Shown: piece by piece, positions 25,781 through 32,753 of the stretch
How positions within the stretch are numbered: position 1 is the first letter of the stretch
How the letters are laid out: each line of letters opens with the position of its first letter
Assembly (NCBI RefSeq): GCF_042679565.1
Contig: NZ_JBHTMY010000002.1
Location: 1,054,001 to 1,118,000, forward strand
Direction of reading: 5' to 3'
From: Namhaeicola litoreus
Lineage (GTDB): Bacteria; Bacteroidota; Bacteroidia; Flavobacteriales; Flavobacteriaceae
DNA length: 64,000 nt
Notes under the pieces: generated by a model
The model's input: only the letters and a program-made list of their open reading frames with translations
Database searches by the model: none
What the model was told of the DNA's origin: nothing
Made by a program: the position numbers and the translations under genes

Positions 25781-25809
25781 ATAAATAATTATTTTAGTGA
25801 TGATATAAC
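25781..25809 (+). repeat. 29-bp cassette-boundary repeat, copy 2
   Basis: It is identical to 22068-22096 and is followed by CGTTAGCG and then the start of the next gene at 25844. Confidence 0.8.
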
Positions 25810-25843
25810 CGTTAGCGTTTATTTTTTAAAAAAGAAAAACAGC

Positions 25844-26647
25844 ATGACAGAGCCGTTTTATTTCCCATTTGGACAGAAACTTAAAAAAGTTGAGCAAAAA
25901 GACAGAACCCCGAAGAGAGTTTTTGTTTTGGGAGTTTACGCAAGTGCTGTTCATGCTAGATGGGAGGACAAAAATGGCAAGCAAAAAGTTTCAGCTTTAG
26001 CAATTGCAAGCGAACCCGAAATATTCTGGACTGGAGAAAATGCAGAAGAAATAATATCGAAAATTATAATTCCAGAACAATTAGGACGACTGACAGCACC
26101 ACCAAATAAAATACTCAATGGACCTTCAGGAAGAGCACTTGATTCTTTATTTTTAGAACCTCTCGGATTCGACAGGAAAACTGCATGGTTGTGTGATTTG
26201 CTTCCTGAATCAAGAGTAAATGAAAAACAAAGAAACGCTATTGATAAACATTATTCAAACAGTATTATTGAAAAATTCGGACTTCCAAAAGCGACGATTC
26301 CTGACTTTGACAAAGCTGAATTGAATAATAAAATCAGACGAAATGAAATATTGGAAGAACTCGAAAATTCAAAAGCTGAGAATTTGATATTATTAGGTGA
26401 TTTACCAATTAAATGGTTTTTACGGTTTTATGACAATCGATTTTCAAGACTTGCTCAATTTGGTATAACAGAGAATAAATATGGCAGACAGCATGAAATT
26501 AGAATTAATAACAAAATATATAATGTAATCCCACTTTGTCATCCAAGACAAGCTAACCGTTTAGGAAATTCAAATGCAAAATGGGGGAATTTACATGACA
26601 ATTGGATGAAAGAAAAACAACAAAAAGCCAACAAAAGCTATATTTAA
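25844..26647 (+). CDS. Uracil-DNA-glycosylase-fold protein
   Basis: This 267-residue protein opens with VFVLGVYASAVHARW, the first glycosylase-fold strand and loop in a group often annotated as uracil-DNA glycosylase family. It ends with VIPLCHPRQANRLGNSNAKWG, where H-P-R occupies the place of the second active-site motif. KALAI-type and LCDLLPESRVN segments lie between. It is different from the SMUG2-like protein 170 bp upstream, so two distinct glycosylase-fold genes sit side by side, separated by hairpin and boundary repeats. Catalytic activity is inferred from the fold only. Confidence 0.7.
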   Translation: MTEPFYFPFGQKLKKVEQKDRTPKRVFVLGVYASAVHARWEDKNGKQKVSALAIASEPEIFWTGENAEEIISKIIIPEQLGRLTAPPNKILNGPSGRALDSLFLEPLGFDRKTAWLCDLLPESRVNEKQRNAIDKHYSNSIIEKFGLPKATIPDFDKAELNNKIRRNEILEELENSKAENLILLGDLPIKWFLRFYDNRFSRLAQFGITENKYGRQHEIRINNKIYNVIPLCHPRQANRLGNSNAKWGNLHDNWMKEKQQKANKSYI

Positions 26648-26675
26648 GGTGGGTTTAAAGGGAAAATTAACATAG

Positions 26676-26706
26676 CTCCCGCGCGATTATATCGCGTGGT
26701 TTTAAG
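26676..26706 (+). repeat. Hairpin repeat, compact copy (CGCGAT-TAT-ATCGCG)
   Basis: The stem CGCGAT-TAT-ATCGCG (26682-26696) is flanked by CTCCCG and TGGTTTTAAG. It follows the glycosylase-fold gene and ends the cassette row. Confidence 0.8.
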
Positions 26707-26772
26707 CATGTATTGTAGTTAAACAGAAGTACAGACTTCCCTTATCCGGTAAATTATCAGAGATGAAAAAAA

Positions 26773-26946
26773 TCACTCTCTCTGCTCAAAAACCCTTTTC
26801 ATCACCACAGACACGCCAAAACTCACAACGGCACCCACTGCTGCCATCACAACGGTAAAAACAAGATCATCCACGGTTACATTAAAAAAGGCGGAAAACA
26901 ATGTTCCGCCTAAAAATCCGGCCTTGCTATGCGAATCACTCATCAT
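26773..26946 (-). CDS. Small membrane protein, holin-like (57 aa)
   Basis: I start at ATG 26946, which overlaps the end of the preceding gene (GATGATGAGTGA). The 57-residue product has one hydrophobic helix (LVFTVVMAAVGAVVSFGVSVV) and a basic C-terminus (MKRVFEQRE). Size and topology suit a holin or a small structural membrane protein. It is the last gene of a four-gene operon on the minus strand. Confidence 0.6.
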   Translation of the reverse strand: MMSDSHSKAGFLGGTLFSAFFNVTVDDLVFTVVMAAVGAVVSFGVSVVMKRVFEQRE

Positions 26947-27166
26947 CCAATCCCTCGTCATCTATATCCGCTACAACCGCTTGGCTAACCGTGGTCGCCA
27001 CCGTTCCTGCAACGGTCAGATAGCCCGCAATGGTCAACACAAGTGCCGGTAAACTGATCGGTGCTGCCAAAATAGCTCCGCCCGTAGCCGCCAGAGCAAT
27101 CCCGATGTTTCTGAGCGTTCTAAAAAATTTTGGAGTGGGTTTGTTATATCTTTCTGTTAAGTTCAT
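26936..27166 (-). CDS. Small membrane protein (76 aa)
   Basis: The 76-residue product has two glycine/alanine-rich hydrophobic segments (IGIALAATGGAILAAPISL and ALVLTIAGYLTVAGTVAT) and an acidic C-terminus (DIDDEGLDDE). Its start overlaps the upstream DUF5675 gene and its stop overlaps the holin-like gene, so all are translated together. Proteins with this pattern often accompany DUF5675 genes in Bacteroidota; the function is unknown, possibly lysis-related. Confidence 0.65.
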   Translation of the reverse strand: MNLTERYNKPTPKFFRTLRNIGIALAATGGAILAAPISLPALVLTIAGYLTVAGTVATTVSQAVVADIDDEGLDDE

Positions 27167-27566
27167 AGTTTCCTTGTTTTATGGTTAATTTTAATTCTTC
27201 ATTCGCCCTTTTAAGACTTTTTACGGTAATCATCAGCACGTCCATGGCCCTTCTCGATAAAATCCCCCTGCCGACACCTGTCAACTTACTTACGGGAGCA
27301 ATACACCCCCTCAGTTCTTTCAAAGCGATATTAGCAGGGTGAAACAAGATCATTTTTCTGCCAAAAACCTTGGTCACATGCAAATGCTCACCGTATCGTT
27401 TACTGCGTCTCAAGTGGAGGTCATAAGTCCCCTCCGGAATACATGATGCTCCAACGCGGTTTTCTTTCCATGGAAGTTCGATGGTGTTACAAATAAATTT
27501 TCCGTTACAGAAAAGGGTGCCATTAACACCCTCTTCATCATAACTTCTGTACAATACCAGTTCCAT
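27144..27566 (-). CDS. DUF5675 family protein
   Basis: The 140-residue protein starts MELVLYRSYDEEGVNGTLF and contains CNTIELPWKENR, CIPEGTYDLHLRRSKRY and HPANIALKELRGCIAP, which I recognise as the DUF5675 family of phage and phage-like loci. The domain has features of a small hydrolase or peptidoglycan-associated protein, but no activity is established. Its start overlaps the stop of the upstream gene (TGATG). It sits between a structural-looking protein and two small membrane proteins, an order that resembles a phage lysis or exported-particle module. Confidence 0.75.
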   Translation of the reverse strand: MELVLYRSYDEEGVNGTLFCNGKFICNTIELPWKENRVGASCIPEGTYDLHLRRSKRYGEHLHVTKVFGRKMILFHPANIALKELRGCIAPVSKLTGVGRGILSRRAMDVLMITVKSLKRANEELKLTIKQGNYELNRKI

Positions 27567-28321
27567 CAGATTGAATCAACACCTACAATGGCCAATACGT
27601 TGTATGCACCATTTTTAAGCGAGTATTGCACCCCGTTGATCTCCTGAAAAAACTCGATCATCAACAAATAAAACTTGTTCCCTGTTCCTACAGGAGCAGC
27701 TACCGGAGTCAAAGTAGCGGAAGTGGCCACATTCTCTACAGGCAAATTCACTTTGGGGCTGTATTGGATATCACTGATCCCTGTTTCAAAATCCAAATCC
27801 AAAAAACCTGCTTGCAAACTCACATGCGTAGCACCTGTTGCAGAAGAAATATCATTGGCGGTATTCAAACTCGCCATGTCAATTTCACCTGTGGCGGTGT
27901 CTAAGGTATACGGAGCGAAGAGCACGGTACCCAATAATGCCCGGTTGTTAAAATTAAAACCTTTCAAAAGCGCTTTTGCAGCATCGTCAGCCAAACCAAT
28001 CGCTACCTTTCTGTCCCCCCGAGCAGAAGTAAGATCATAGTTTTTTACTTTGCTCATCACTTGAGTCAATCTGCTGGTTACACGGCCATCGCCTGCATTG
28101 AGCAACATGTTTCTCACAGCTACCCTGAGCAGTTTACCCGCATACGCCGACTGACCAAATTCAGCACCATTTTCACGCGTTCTAACAAACGCCGGGTCAT
28201 TTTGGATCCTTTCCTTCGGAACACCACCTTTGGTTCTTACCAGGTAGCCTTCTTTACTTTTATAAAAACTTAAGTCATCCAGTTTACCTGTTACTTTCAA
28301 AATTCCATTCTGTCTTGCCAT
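27566..28321 (-). CDS. Conserved Bacteroidota protein of a phage-like operon (251 aa)
   Basis: The first gene of the minus-strand operon begins MARQNGILKVTGKLDDLSFY. It has a basic N-terminal region (KSKEGYLVRTKGGVPKERI) and a beta-rich C-terminal half (FYLLMIEFFQEINGVQYSL). The N-terminal pattern is common in Flavobacteriia next to DUF5675 genes, as in this locus, but I know no function for it. The composition would suit a structural or capsid/tail-like subunit, which is inference. Translation is coupled to the DUF5675 gene by a TGATG overlap. Confidence 0.65.
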   Translation of the reverse strand: MARQNGILKVTGKLDDLSFYKSKEGYLVRTKGGVPKERIQNDPAFVRTRENGAEFGQSAYAGKLLRVAVRNMLLNAGDGRVTSRLTQVMSKVKNYDLTSARGDRKVAIGLADDAAKALLKGFNFNNRALLGTVLFAPYTLDTATGEIDMASLNTANDISSATGATHVSLQAGFLDLDFETGISDIQYSPKVNLPVENVATSATLTPVAAPVGTGNKFYLLMIEFFQEINGVQYSLKNGAYNVLAIVGVDSI

Positions 28322-28493
28322 ATCCTATCATTTTTAACAATTAAACTTTTTAAAAAATAAAGATATAACAGCACTTAAGTATTTGAAAGACAATGGTTCC
28401 GCTTAGGTATCTTCCTGCCCATTTAGCCGAAAAACACTTTTTACAAAAAATCAAAACCCTTAACTTCATCCTGAAAAACAGATCCATGGCATC

Positions 28494-28537
28494 AGTATAG
28501 ATGAAGTATGGATAAAGTATAGATAGAGTATGAAAAC
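28494..28537 (+). repeat. Four 11-bp tandem repeats (AGTATAGATGA type)
   Basis: AGTATAGATGA (28494), AGTATGGATAA (28505), AGTATAGATAG (28516) and AGTATGAAAAC (28527) follow one another at an exact 11-bp period, about one helical turn. The last unit contains the ATG at 28530 of the small gene downstream. This is a candidate operator. Confidence 0.75.
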
Positions 28538-28751
28538 AAACCCAAAAAACTCAAAAAGCAATATGGAAAGAATATGTTTATACCCAAAAGACATCCAGGT
28601 CATCACCGGTAAGAGCGAGAGATATGCCCGAAAACTCTTCGCAGACATCAAAGTATCCCTTAAAAAAGAGAAGCATCAACTGCTCACCATCGAAGAATTT
28701 TGCACCTATTTGGGCCTCCCCAAACACGAAGTCACCGATAAGATTCGATAA
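28530..28751 (+). CDS. Small predicted DNA-binding protein (helix-turn-helix)
   Basis: The 73-residue frame (ATG 28530, or ATG 28563 at residue 12) reads ERICLYPKDIQVITGKSERYARKLFADIK and then LLTIEEFCTYLGLPKHEV. The pattern of a winged or excisionase-like helix-turn-helix with a tyrosine/arginine-rich recognition helix is clear, although I cannot name the family. It is divergent from the phage-like operon and starts inside four 11-bp tandem repeats, so it probably regulates itself and that operon. If the start is 28563, the repeats lie entirely upstream. Confidence 0.6.
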   Translation: MKTNPKNSKSNMERICLYPKDIQVITGKSERYARKLFADIKVSLKKEKHQLLTIEEFCTYLGLPKHEVTDKIR

Positions 28752-28777
28752 AGAATAATCTATATAAATCTAAAAAT

Positions 28778-28799
28778 TATGGGGATAATATGGGGATAA
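28778..28799 (+). repeat. Two 11-bp tandem repeats (TATGGGGATAA)
   Basis: Two exact copies of TATGGGGATAA, 28778-28788 and 28789-28799, follow the small DNA-binding gene. The unit resembles the TATGGATAA in the upstream 11-bp repeats and has the same period. Confidence 0.75.
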
Positions 28800-28809
28800 A
28801 ACAGCAATA

Positions 28810-28852
28810 AAAAAACGTAAACAATTGTTTATCAATCATTTACGCTTTTTTG
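28810..28852 (-). terminator. Terminator downstream of tRNA-Ala
   Basis: On the minus strand AAAAAAGCGTAAA pairs with TTTACGTTTTTT across a loop of about 17 bases (ATTGATAAACAATTG region), ending in a T-run. It follows the tRNA gene directly and should end its transcript. Confidence 0.7.
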
Positions 28853-28855
28853 AAG

Positions 28856-28929
28856 TGGAGCTAACGGGAGTCGAACCCGTGACCTCTTGACTGCCAGTCA
28901 AGCACTCTAGCCAGCTGAGCTATAGCCCC
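28856..28929 (-). tRNA. tRNA-Ala (anticodon GGC)
   Basis: Read on the minus strand, the gene starts GGGGCTATAGCTCAGCTGGC and ends GGGTTCGACTCCCG followed by TTAGCTCCA, with a 7-bp acceptor stem. The anticodon stem-loop is CTTGA-CTGGCAG-TCAAG, giving anticodon GGC for alanine. CCA is not encoded. It stands at the boundary between the accessory region (left) and chromosomal genes (right), a usual place for island integration, though no att duplication was seen. Confidence 0.9.
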
Positions 28930-28944
28930 AAACAGAATCGCAAA

Positions 28945-29742
28945 TTACGCGATTCCTTTTAATATAAGCAAAGGAATTGTTGCTTCAAAATCAATTTTTT
29001 TAACACGGTCTTGTTCCCAAAGCTTAGCAAAAAAGCCACGCTTTCTCCTTATAACACATAGCATATCAGGTGCCTCTTCGTGAAGATATTCCAAAACCCC
29101 TTGAAAAACAGTGGCGTTACGCGTAGATATACGTTCTTTAACGATACGTTCAAGGGTTTCATTTAACTCATTGTCTTTCTCGTTGAACTTAGGAGTTTTT
29201 ACCTGTAACAAGTTGATTTCTGTATTAAACTTTTTTTGAATAGTCACCAAAGGATCTAATGTGCTGACAGATTTGATAGAGCCCGATTTTAAGGTCATCA
29301 AAATTTTATGAATCTCACCAAATCTAGATTTTTTAGGCACCACAATGATAGGTGTGGAGGTATCTTTAATAAGACCTCCGGTAATTCGTCCGATAAAATA
29401 AGTTTTATCAGAATCATCATTTTTAGCTGACGAAATGATTAAATCGATATTGTAATTATCAATGATCAATTTTAAACTATCCAAAATATCATAACCTTTT
29501 AAAGAAGCTGTGTATATTTCAACGCCCTTCGTATCCACTTTATCTAAATATTCTTGAAGAATTTTGTTAGATTCAGCCAACATCAACTGGTCGATATTTA
29601 AAAAGGAACCTGTAACTCTGGTGCTCGAAAACACGTGAACCAAATATATGCTAGCATCAAAACATTTGGCAAAATCTATGGCATAGTTAAGGGTGTTTAA
29701 AGCACTTTTTCTATGTCCGATAGGAACAAGAATATTTTTCAT
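28945..29742 (-). CDS. Universal stress protein, two UspA domains
   Basis: The 265-residue protein begins MKNILVPIGHRKSALNTLNYAI, the first strand and helix of UspA domains, with YLVHVFSS following. DLIISSAKNDDSDKTYFIGR..TPIIVVPKK closes the first domain, and LLQVKTPKF...DMLCVIRRKRG forms a second, less conserved domain. Two-domain Usp proteins are common in Bacteroidota and help survival under stress, though their ligands vary. It lies 18 bp downstream of ahcY on the same strand and is probably co-transcribed with it. Confidence 0.85.
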   Translation of the reverse strand: MKNILVPIGHRKSALNTLNYAIDFAKCFDASIYLVHVFSSTRVTGSFLNIDQLMLAESNKILQEYLDKVDTKGVEIYTASLKGYDILDSLKLIIDNYNIDLIISSAKNDDSDKTYFIGRITGGLIKDTSTPIIVVPKKSRFGEIHKILMTLKSGSIKSVSTLDPLVTIQKKFNTEINLLQVKTPKFNEKDNELNETLERIVKERISTRNATVFQGVLEYLHEEAPDMLCVIRRKRGFFAKLWEQDRVKKIDFEATIPLLILKGIA

Positions 29743-29760
29743 AAAAGTTATTAAGAGGAA

Positions 29761-31077
29761 TTAGTATCTGTAATATTCAGGCTTAAACGGACCTTCAACT
29801 TCAACACCAATATACTTGGCTTGAGCTTCACTTAATTCATCTAATTCTACCCCAATTTTCTCTAAGTGCAAACGCGCCACTTTCTCGTCTAAATGTTTTG
29901 GCAACATATAAACTTTATTTTCATATTGATCTCCATTTTTCCATAATTCAATTTGAGCAAGTGTCTGGTTTGTAAATGAATTACTCATCACAAAGCTGGG
30001 ATGTCCGGTGGCACAACCCAAATTTACCAATCTTCCTTCCGCCAATAACAAAACATCCTTACCGTTAATGGTGTATTTATCTACCTGGGGTTTTATTTCA
30101 ACTTTGGTAGCCCCGTAATTCTTATTCAACCAAGCCACGTCGATTTCATTATCAAAATGACCAATATTACATACAATGGCTTTGTCTTTTAGTCTTTCAA
30201 AATGTTTACCGACAATGATATCTTTATTACCGGTAGTGGTGATGACGATATCTGCTTTGTCGATTACATTGTCCATTTTCTTGACTTCAAAACCTTCCAT
30301 AGCCGCTTGCAAGGCACATATTGGGTCGATTTCTGTCACAATTACCCTAGCGCCGGTTCCTTTAAATGAAGCGGCAGTTCCTTTTCCCACATCACCGTAT
30401 CCCGCAACCACAACCACTTTTCCTGCGAGCATAATATCTGTGGCCCTTCTAATCGCATCTACAGCGCTTTCTCTACAGCCATATTTGTTGTCAAATTTCG
30501 ATTTAGTCACAGAATCGTTTACATTGATCACAGGAAGAGGTAAGGTCCCATCTTTCATTCTATCATACAAACGGTGAACACCTGTTGTTGTTTCTTCTGA
30601 TATACCTTTGATACCTTTTACCAATTCAGGATATCGATCTAAAACCATATTGGTCAAATCTCCTCCGTCATCCAAAATCATATTTAAAGGCTTTTGATCT
30701 TCCCCAAAAAATAAGGTTTGCTCAATACACCAGTCAAACTCTTCTTCATTCATTCCTTTCCAGGCATAAACCTGAATTCCTTTTGCCGCGATTGCCGCAG
30801 CGGCATGATCTTGTGTTGAAAAAATATTGCAAGAACTCCATGTTACTTCCGCTCCTAATTCAACCAGAGTTTCTATTAAGACAGCTGTTTGGATTGTCAT
30901 GTGTAAACACCCGGCAATTCTCGCTCCTTTTAAGGGTTTTTCGTTTTTGTATTCCTCACGTAAACTCATTAATCCAGGCATCTCAGCCTCTGCCAGCTCA
31001 ATTTCCTTTCTTCCCCAGTCTGCTAAGCTGATATCTTTTACTTTAAAATTTACATATGTTGATGTATCTGATGCCAT
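29761..31077 (-). CDS. ahcY: Adenosylhomocysteinase (S-adenosylhomocysteine hydrolase)
   Basis: The 438-residue enzyme matches the normal family length. It has the N-terminal KVKDISLADWGRKEIELAE start, the GARIAGCLHMTIQTAVLIETL substrate region, the NAD-binding motif GYGDVGKGTAASFKGTGARV, and the conserved C-terminus GPFKPEYYRY. It hydrolyses S-adenosylhomocysteine to adenosine and homocysteine, relieving product inhibition of methyltransferases. It is divergent from the phosphopantetheinyl transferase gene, with 56 bp between starts. A -7 box TATTTTTG (minus strand, 31104-31111) precedes its start. Confidence 0.97.
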   Translation of the reverse strand: MASDTSTYVNFKVKDISLADWGRKEIELAEAEMPGLMSLREEYKNEKPLKGARIAGCLHMTIQTAVLIETLVELGAEVTWSSCNIFSTQDHAAAAIAAKGIQVYAWKGMNEEEFDWCIEQTLFFGEDQKPLNMILDDGGDLTNMVLDRYPELVKGIKGISEETTTGVHRLYDRMKDGTLPLPVINVNDSVTKSKFDNKYGCRESAVDAIRRATDIMLAGKVVVVAGYGDVGKGTAASFKGTGARVIVTEIDPICALQAAMEGFEVKKMDNVIDKADIVITTTGNKDIIVGKHFERLKDKAIVCNIGHFDNEIDVAWLNKNYGATKVEIKPQVDKYTINGKDVLLLAEGRLVNLGCATGHPSFVMSNSFTNQTLAQIELWKNGDQYENKVYMLPKHLDEKVARLHLEKIGVELDELSEAQAKYIGVEVEGPFKPEYYRY

Positions 31078-31103
31078 AATCTTTATATTTGTTTTTTCCT
31101 TTG

Positions 31104-31111
31104 CAAAAATA
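31104..31111 (-). promoter_or_regulatory. Candidate -7 box for ahcY
   Basis: On the minus strand TATTTTTG matches the TAnnTTTG -7 consensus of Bacteroidota. It lies 26 bp upstream of the ahcY start in the divergent region. No clear -33 box was found. Confidence 0.4.
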
Positions 31112-31116
31112 CAAAA

Positions 31117-31124
31117 TACCTTTG
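31117..31124 (+). promoter_or_regulatory. Candidate -7 box for the phosphopantetheinyl transferase operon
   Basis: TACCTTTG matches TAnnTTTG and ends 9 bp before the ATG at 31134, so the leader would be very short or leaderless. Confidence 0.4.
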
Positions 31125-31133
31125 ATTAAATAA

Positions 31134-31760
31134 ATGCCTTTATATCGTTCTATAAAACCAAACGAGTACACGGATGTATACGTGTGGAAAATTGAAGAAA
31201 CACTTGGCGAACTGCTTTTGGATACCCCCTTAAAAGACAGCAGCAAAAATCGTATGCAAAATATGCGCAGTCAAGTTCACCAAATGGGTTTTTTAAGTGT
31301 TAGGCACTTGTTAAAAGTTGCTGGTTACAATGATTTTGATTTGTATTACAATGAGCATGGAAAACCATTTTTGCAAGATGGGAAATATATATCGATTACC
31401 CATAGCCATAATTTTTCAGGAATTGTTGTGAGTGACCATGAAGTGGGTATAGATATTGAGAAAAACCGACCAAAAATTGTGAACATCCAAGATAAATTTG
31501 TCAATACAGAAGTTGATTCACTTTCTGATGAAGATCTGGTAAAACAACTCACGGTGGTTTGGGGTGCCAAAGAAGCCATGTATAAAATGTATCCGTTTGG
31601 AGGAATGAGCTTTAAACAACATATTGCCATCGACCCTTTTTTGTTCGCAGAGAAAAGATCAAAAGGTAGGGTAGAATTTGGTGAATGGAAACGAAGATTT
31701 ATGATTTACTTCGATTTTTTTGTTGAAGATTTTACCTTGGTATATGCAATACCCGAATGA
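31134..31760 (+). CDS. 4'-phosphopantetheinyl transferase superfamily protein
   Basis: The 208-residue protein has the family signatures VGIDIEKNRPKI (D-x-E metal ligands) and VVWGAKEAMYKMY (W..KEA.yK). ISITHSHNFSGIVV is the substrate-positioning segment. It transfers the 4'-phosphopantetheine arm of coenzyme A to a carrier protein, most likely acyl carrier protein or a secondary-metabolite carrier; size and motifs suit the Sfp/AcpT type. It is the first gene of a six-gene operon, and its stop overlaps the next start (ATGA). Confidence 0.9.
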   Translation: MPLYRSIKPNEYTDVYVWKIEETLGELLLDTPLKDSSKNRMQNMRSQVHQMGFLSVRHLLKVAGYNDFDLYYNEHGKPFLQDGKYISITHSHNFSGIVVSDHEVGIDIEKNRPKIVNIQDKFVNTEVDSLSDEDLVKQLTVVWGAKEAMYKMYPFGGMSFKQHIAIDPFLFAEKRSKGRVEFGEWKRRFMIYFDFFVEDFTLVYAIPE

Positions 31761-32509
31761 TGAAAGAGAGAATATACGCCCATCTATTAGAAGCAAAAAA
31801 GAAACAAGAAAAGTTATTAGCTCTTTTACTAGATCCTGATAAGGTTTCATTGGGTGAGATACCTCGTTTAATGAAACAAATACACTTAGCAGAAGTTGAT
31901 TTGTTATTAGTTGGAGGTAGCACGGTAGAATTAGGATTTACCGAAAAATTAATAGAGAAGATCAAAGTTTTATCTCAGATTCCAATCATCCTGTTTCCGG
32001 GCGATTACACCCAAATTACAAATCATGCAGATGCAATTTTATTTCTGTCACTTTTGTCCGGGAGAAATCCTGAGTATTTAATAGAACAGCAGATGAAAGC
32101 TGTTCCAATGCTCGAGAAATGCGATTTTGAAATTATTCCAACAGGATATATATTGATTGATGGCGGTCATGAATCTGCCGTGCAAAGGGTGAGTAAGACC
32201 TTGCCAATTCCGCAGAATCAGATTGAGAAAATAGTGCATACAGCAAAAGCAGCCATGTACCTAGGAAACAAATTAATTTACTTGGAGGCAGGGAGTGGCG
32301 CGATTAATTCGGTCGACAAAAGAATTGTGAAGGAGGTAAGCACTCGAGTAGATATCCCTGTCATTGTAGGTGGCGGTATCAAGAATAAGTCGCAACTTCA
32401 GGAAGCCTACGAAAACGGAGCAGATGTAGTAGTAATTGGCACGGCATTTGAAAACGATCAAAATGTTTTACAAGAATTAAGTCATAAAAAAGATGAAAGT
32501 ATCCATTGA
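31757..32509 (+). CDS. Geranylgeranylglyceryl phosphate synthase family protein
   Basis: The 250-residue TIM-barrel protein reads LALLLDPDKVSLGEIP, LLLVGGSTVELG, LFPGDYTQI, YLEAGSGA and VIVGGGIKNKSQLQEAYENGADVVVIG. These are the phosphate- and prenyl-binding segments of the GGGP/heptaprenylglyceryl-phosphate synthase family. The enzyme joins a polyprenyl diphosphate to glycerol 1-phosphate. In archaea it makes membrane lipids; in Bacteroidota it is widespread but its product is less well known. It overlaps both neighbours (4 and 17 bp), so expression is tightly coupled. Confidence 0.92.
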   Translation: MMKERIYAHLLEAKKKQEKLLALLLDPDKVSLGEIPRLMKQIHLAEVDLLLVGGSTVELGFTEKLIEKIKVLSQIPIILFPGDYTQITNHADAILFLSLLSGRNPEYLIEQQMKAVPMLEKCDFEIIPTGYILIDGGHESAVQRVSKTLPIPQNQIEKIVHTAKAAMYLGNKLIYLEAGSGAINSVDKRIVKEVSTRVDIPVIVGGGIKNKSQLQEAYENGADVVVIGTAFENDQNVLQELSHKKDESIH

Positions 32510-32753
32510 TATTTCTATGTATCCTTTACACAAGGATTTTGAGAAACCCATCATTGAATTTATCAAAAAACTGCGAAATTCAAATTTTATCGTTGAAGAA
32601 AACGGTCTGAGTACACAGATCTTTGGCGAATACCTCGAGGTAATGGATTTTATCAATAAACATATACATCAAGCACTGCTAGACGAAAAAAATTGTGTTT
32701 TTATTTTAAAAATAGTCACCGAAGACCGCAGTCATCATGATCCAACTTATTGA
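32493..32753 (+). CDS. Thiamine-binding-like protein (MTH1187/YkoF superfamily)
   Basis: The 86-residue protein starts MKVSIDISMYPLHKDFEKP and contains FIVEENGLSTQIFGEY, the signature of the MTH1187/YkoF family of small alpha/beta proteins, some of which bind thiamine precursors. It overlaps the upstream gene by 17 bp and the transporter gene by 17 bp. Its place before a PnuC-like transporter and near a TPP riboswitch supports a thiamine role. Direct ligand binding is inferred. Confidence 0.8.
   Translation: MKVSIDISMYPLHKDFEKPIIEFIKKLRNSNFIVEENGLSTQIFGEYLEVMDFINKHIHQALLDEKNCVFILKIVTEDRSHHDPTY

Noticed and set aside
28856..28929. tRNA-Ala as integration site with att duplication
   Set aside because: I looked for a second copy of the tRNA 3' end (GGGTTCGACTCCCG) in the window and saw none, and no integrase is present, so integration at this tRNA is not shown.
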